From Platynereis dumerilii (taxonomy: Eukaryota > Annelida > Polychaeta > Phyllodocida > Nereididae): a stretch of 64,000 bases of DNA. The stretch spans positions 18,722,337 through 18,786,336 of the forward strand of contig JAPTHN010000007.1 of NCBI GenBank assembly GCA_026936325.1, in the 5' to 3' direction. The position numbers were made by a program, and so were the translations under genes. The notes under the pieces are model-generated. The model worked only from the letters and a program-made list of their open reading frames with translations. It made no database searches and was not told the DNA's origin. How positions within the stretch are numbered: position 1 is the first letter of the stretch; each line of letters opens with the position of its first letter. Positions 59,201 to 64,000 of the stretch are shown here, one piece after another.

Positions 59201-60487
59201 TTGTCAATTTGAAACATAATTTGTGCATTTTATAAAATATTCATGTGAGTCAACAAAGACAACAATTTCAGCTGCCTTTCCTATGCCCAAGTAGTACTAA
59301 ACCTATTGAATTGTATTATTATCATATGTTATATGTCACCCGTTCTCCTCTGAATTTTTTTCATGGAAAGACTTTTGAGTGGATAGAGACATGGAGTTCT
59401 CAATATGTAAAATTTCAGGTTTTGTCGGCCTTCAAACTGCTGTCAAATGAATGACATTGAATGCCACACATAATTTTATGAAATTGATCTGTCAGGAAAA
59501 CCTGACTTTGAAAAATAGAAGCCATCATCTCTCTTATTAGGAATTCTGACTCTGCATGGGATTAACGTCGGAATGGATGCAATCATCCCAGATATTAATA
59601 CAGAGAAAGACATAAATCAGAATTATAATTCCACTGTAATGAAATTTTCATTACTAAAATATTCAAAAAAATAAAAATAAAAAACACATTTTCAAGATGT
59701 CAGTGAAATCGTGAAGGCCAAAGGCTTCTTTCTGTATTGTGTCCCAGAGGATCAGACATGAGGGTTGTGTGATTCTAGGCAAAGTAGCACAAGACGTACT
59801 TCCTTTGCATCAGCTTTGTATATAATGTCCTGCACATAACCCATAGGCCTAAACACACAACCTACAAAAAGCTCTCCTCTATATAGATTCATAATCTTGG
59901 CTAATATAGCAGCTCTGGCACTCCTCTTGTCTACATCTCTTCCACAATGTTGCAAATGTTTTTTTTATTTCTAAAATATATGTACTATTTGTTTTTGATA
60001 TACATACCCGTATTCTAATTTTACATTGACCAAATTCTTCAAATTAATTGACATATATATGCCTTTGGCTATGTAATGAAGGATACTTCAGTTATAATAC
60101 TAAGAGTATTTGTGAACACATTTTTATATGTCACATATGCAACCTCCACCTCTGGCACTTTCTAATGCCACATCAGGTGCAGATGGTGGGTGTCTTCGTG
60201 GAAGTAATTTATTAGCTGTGTCCTTTGTCCAGTGTGGTTCATTCATGAAGATGCTGCTGCAGGGGAAGCAATTTTGCACAATGAAAAGGTGCACACAGAA
60301 AAGAACAGAAGAAAAACTCGGGAGCCAACTGAAAATATATATTATGTATAGATGTACATACAAATTGTTGAAGGGATTTTTTCATCTGAAACATTGTAGA
60401 TAAAGAAGAACGCATCATATATTTATTATTTCGAAAGCACACCTAGCTTGCTTGAAATTGTTGTCAAAAACTGTGCTCAACAGTGCT
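59201..60487. other. Gene-free stretch with two unrecognised frames
   Basis: The frames 59752-59955 (minus) and 60128-60403 (plus) have a somewhat protein-like composition but no domain I recognise and no supporting splice structure. I do not call genes. Confidence 0.35.
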
Positions 60488-60488
60488 A

Positions 60489-60890
60489 AGGGAGCGTTCA
60501 GAATTTATGACTGGGAGTTTTGCTGGAACTTCCCGTCAAAAATGTATACCCCCCCTTAAGTTTCATGCGGATTTTTAGTGCCCCACTCTTAGGTTTTATG
60601 CGTATTTTTAGTACCCCCCCCCTACATACAAAGTAATACACACATATATATAAACTGTTATACACGGCCACGCGTACAGATTCACGTCATATCATGGACT
60701 TTTGCGCGCAGAAAGGTCCAAATAAAATTAGTTTATGCATGTTTTTTAACATTTTTTCTTTGTTAAAATTTCTTACCCCCTTGGAAGTGTTGTCAAAAAT
60801 TAATACCCCCCCTTGAAACACGTGCGAAAAGTTACCACCCCCTCGGCCAAAACTCCCACCCCCCCCAGTCATAAATTCTGAACGGTCCCT
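60489..60890. mobile_element. MITE with AGGGAGCGTTCAGAATTTAT ends
   Basis: AGGGAGCGTTCAGAATTTAT at the left and ATAAATTCTGAACGGTCCCT at the right are near-perfect inverted repeats, continuing into GACTGGGAG / CCCCCAGTC. The interior has inverted C-runs (TACCCCCCCTTAAG, ATACCCCCCCTTGAAA) and no coding. Possible flanks ACAGTGCT and ACAGTATC share only five bases, so an 8-bp TSD (hAT) is suggested but not shown. Confidence 0.78.
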
Positions 60891-61343
60891 AACAGTATCA
60901 TTTACCAGTATCAGGATTGCACTCTGCACACATAGTCATACCACATTCTGCACAAGAAGCAGCAGTAGTGAGCTACCACTGTCTACAAAATGTCTGCAAA
61001 ATTTCTCAAGCAGCAACAGCCAAACATCTGCTCCTGTGGTTGAACAACCACCCTCAAAGTTGAAACTGACACATTTAAATCTCTTATATCTCTGCATTTT
61101 TTTTCTTTTTTAGACTTTCAGCAGTAATAATGGCGGGAAAAAAAGTGACCTTGCCTTCTAATGTTATATGTAGTATGATGTGGGCAATAAACACACAAAG
61201 TAGAGCATCCATGATTGAAGGCCTTTCGAGTATCTTTAGGCTCAACAAATGATCTCTTCAGGGTCTTTTCAAATGGATATATATTATTCTTTACTGGTTG
61301 ACAAACACAAGGACTGTAGTCTCCAGAAGTCACAATAAACATA
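60891..61343. other. Gene-free stretch
   Basis: No element end, RNA structure or convincing frame is seen between the MITE and the unrecognised minus-strand frame. Confidence 0.4.
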
Positions 61344-61622
61344 TTACAGGAACTTAAGATGTTTGACAAGCAGATTGATTGCTGTCAATTGTTCGCAATG
61401 ACAATCTAGCTCACGATGGTGCCTTAAACAATTTTTCCAACACTGGCACTGTTTTCGCAGCTCCGTGTTCGCAGCTAAGCCAAACTCTTGCTGAACCTTG
61501 AGCAATGAGCACAGCAGGAGCCTGAGGAGATATTGTCTGATGTCTGGATTCAGCTCATGCACAGCAAATGACACTAAGTCAAAAATACCTTTATTGACAA
61601 TTGCCATGACATTACCTCCCAA
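61344..61622 (-). other. Unrecognised Cys/His-bearing frame
   Basis: A 92-codon minus-strand frame whose C-terminal half contains CQCWKNCLRHHRELDCHCEQ, a cluster of five Cys and three His, after a leucine-rich stretch (QYLLRLLLCSLLKVQQ). It could be a decayed exon of a transposase or host gene. I do not recognise the family, and the length is within chance for this window. Confidence 0.2.
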
Positions 61623-61849
61623 TATGGTATTCCCTTTATCTATATATATTCAGGGCAATGACAATAACTCCATAATTATGACTTCCTTATTGGTTTTGCC
61701 CATTTCTTATCTGGGTCCAAACAAAAAAAGCTATCTTACAATATACTGAAAACTCTTTTGACACTGTAAAAAAAGGTCAAAGCTCACAAAACTGTGTTCT
61801 GGGACATGTTTTGAACATAAATTTTAAACATTCTTTCTTAACATTTTCA

Positions 61850-62120
61850 AAAACCGGAATAAATATTCACTTCTTCAGATTTTGGGGCAGCAGTTCTCAA
61901 AGGCCTTAACAACAGAGACACTTGCAGATTATATAATGTTTCAGCAAGTCCAAGTCTTCCATCAACTAATTTCGTTCCAGGCACAAAACAATATACTACT
62001 ATTTGGGGTTTGCTAATAACTGCTTGGCTTTTATTGCTTTCTGTGTAATGACGAGCAGGTGGTCGGAGCTTTTATGGAAGCAATTTACAAGCTGTGGACA
62101 TCTCATGTATTCCCTTCAGA
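61850..62120 (+). repeat. Array 2, fragment E
   Basis: CAAGTCCAAGTCTTCCATCAACTAATTTCG and GGGTTTGCTAATAAC match 40970-41040. TTTTATTGCTTTCTGTGTAATGACGAGCAGGTGG matches 44328 and 46008. The fragment fades after about 62120. Confidence 0.6.
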
Positions 62121-63165
62121 GAAATTGTAGTGCTGTGGCAATAGAGCACATTTGGGAGATAACCCCAACAGAAGGTATAACAAAGCACAACCTATACCAT
62201 CTTGTGCAGAATATTGTCTGGGATCTGGAAAATATGGTTGTGGTGATTTCAAAGGTGTCTGACATGTTCAAAAGAGCATATATCTGATGTAAAGTCAGTT
62301 ACGAAAACGAAAAAAATTAAAAATCACTTTTCTGCCTATATGGGCTCCCCTATGAAACTTAAATGCTTCAAAATGGTCCTAACTGATGCCAATGGGTGTA
62401 GAATAGTATATTCTAGGTTAGTTATTGTAATATTTCTTATATTTGACAAAGCAGGGGTGTTTTAATTTCAAAAATTAGCAAAAAAATATTTCATTTTCAG
62501 ATTTCCGAGCCACTTAAATTGCATAATACCAGAGAACTATTCATTAAATGTGAACATATTATACATCAAAATTTTCCTTATTTAGTCCTCTATCCAGTGG
62601 TATATAACACATGTAAGTCTGAATAATAATGTAGCCCCAAGAAAACAAAATGCTTCCCCTTACCCTTATTTTTCGAAAATCGCATAAATTTTGCATCTGC
62701 AATAAGAAATGTGCAAAAAAGATATTTAATGAACAACAATTGACCACATTAGCAAAAGAAGCTCAGGTGAATGTAATTCTTCTTTATTCAGTACATTTTG
62801 GGTGATTTATGGGCTTAATTACTATATATATGTGGTAGTTCATGCATACATTATGGCATAGTATAGGAATGGCCCCTAATCAACACAATCACGACAGCAT
62901 TTCCTACCAGCAATCAACAACTTGCATTTATGTCTGATTTCATGTTTCTCTTTCAGATTATAACTTATTCAATTACAATGTTTCATATTTTCTACATTGT
63001 CTGATATCATTCACATATATAGGCCTTGTTTTTTATTATCATGAACTCTAAATCAGATGTTGCAAAGTCATTATTAATTATTCACATAATTTCATTTGTG
63101 CAGTAGGTGGTGTGTGTTTTCTTTGTTGTTAGATTTTTGAAAATAATATTTAAGAATTGTTTGTT
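62121..63165. other. Gene-free stretch
   Basis: AT-rich. Frames are short and domain-free. Confidence 0.4.
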
Positions 63166-63262
63166 GTACATGTATATATATATATATAAATATATATATA
63201 TTTGTTTTGCTCTATACAGCATATGATGCTGGCTGAGTTAATAAAACCTTGAAACCTTGCTT
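63166..63262 (+). mobile_element. Probable LINE 3' tail, (CCTTGAAA)n
   Basis: A (TA)n stretch, GCATATGATGCTGGCTGAG and AATAAAACCTTGAAACCTTG. AATAAA followed by an octamer repeat resembles CR1/L2-like 3' ends. No coding remains upstream. Confidence 0.35.
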
Positions 63263-64000
63263 TTCTGAAAATGTCTTCGTGCTTGCTTGGTTTAAGAGCT
63301 TTTCGATAAGTGACATAAGATTTTTTGGGAGCAAGTCAGTCCCCAACAAAGAGAATCACCACCAAGGGCCCTTTACCAAGACACACAAGAAACTAACTTT
63401 GCTGAAAAAAGCTTGCATCAGAAAAATTGCAACCTTTTTCAATGCAACAAAATTAGGAGGGAGATATTGCAGATAGACTGCAGTGACTACGCTACAAAGA
63501 TGACATAATAACTGTCTTGTAAGGTTTTGTGGAAGTATAGTTTATACACAAGCATTGAAAAACTAAACCTGCTACATGTATGTGCTACAGAAGTTTATTT
63601 CTGAATGCAATATTAGTTCTACCTGACAACAACCAAACACAACCATGTGCAACAGACATTTAATATCTATATGCACAGCTTGTAAAAATATTCTTGGAAC
63701 CGTCCTGCGTCCAACAAAGATTCTTACAAGAGAATATCCCAGAAATGTGAGAAGAAAAATGCTGTAGTATTGACAATTCAGAGGGTTTCTTCTGGTCACT
63801 TAACACAGATGCAAAAAATGACATTGTGCAAGTCAAGTGAAGTCACAATCAAGAAAACACTGCAAAAAGCGTCTGAATTGCTGGAACGCATAGCAACTGT
63901 TAGAATCACTCTGAAATAAGCTGTTTTTACAAACTTAGAGACATCTTCTAAATGGAAACAAAGAGCTGAAGGGATGAAGAAGCTTCCAGGTCCAGACCTG
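63263..64000. other. Gene-free stretch
   Basis: I see nothing I can support here. The frames 63249-63476 and 63572-63799 lack domains. Confidence 0.4.

Overview
This is AT-rich animal DNA, most likely from a marine invertebrate. The signs are non-LTR retrotransposon reverse transcriptases, hAT-, TTAA- and TA-type inverted-repeat transposons, tetranucleotide microsatellites and no dense coding. The phylum cannot be fixed from the sequence alone; an echinoderm, hemichordate, amphioxus or mollusc would all fit. I see no host protein-coding gene I would defend. The only long clear coding sequences belong to LINEs.

The window is mainly two old arrays of segmental duplications, later shot through with transposons. 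Array 1 (about 3.0-32.4 kb) is 7-8 diverged copies (U0-U7) of a unit about 3.4-3.6 kb long when complete. Array 2 (about 37.7-62.3 kb) is a second, unrelated set of copies, including a clear tandem pair at 43.2-46.5 kb. Because the copies are paralogous, a neighbouring copy often shows the empty site of a transposon. This lets insertion boundaries and target-site duplications (TSDs) be read from the window itself.

0-3 kb: an element built of iterated GTTACGTCTT words, a second iterated-word element, a hAT-type MITE with an 8-bp TSD, a LINE 3' end and a MITE. 3-5.75 kb: unit U0. 5.75-10.23 kb: one 4,480-bp insertion of a Helitron-like element without TSD, with a hairpin at one end. It carries nested MITEs, five perfect TGACGTCA palindromes and a segment shared with array 2. 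10.23-32.4 kb: units U1-U7. They are interrupted by two TA-flanked elements sharing a 13-base end motif, a 681-bp sibling of the Helitron-like element, a TTAA-flanked element, a CACTG foldback, a 5'-truncated LINE and two tiny inverted-repeat elements of 63 and 87 bp. 33.4-37.7 kb: a large element with inverted arms made of ~155-bp subrepeats, enclosing microsatellites. 37.7-62.3 kb: array 2, interrupted by a minisatellite-bearing MITE, a 5,000-bp inverted-repeat element with a palindrome and a CACTG element nested inside, and a LINE with a 512-codon open reverse transcriptase. 62.3-64 kb: mostly featureless apart from a probable LINE tail.

The main points of interest are the Helitron-like pair with its CRE-like palindromes, the recurring design of elements whose terminal word is repeated throughout the interior, and the internally provable insertion sites.
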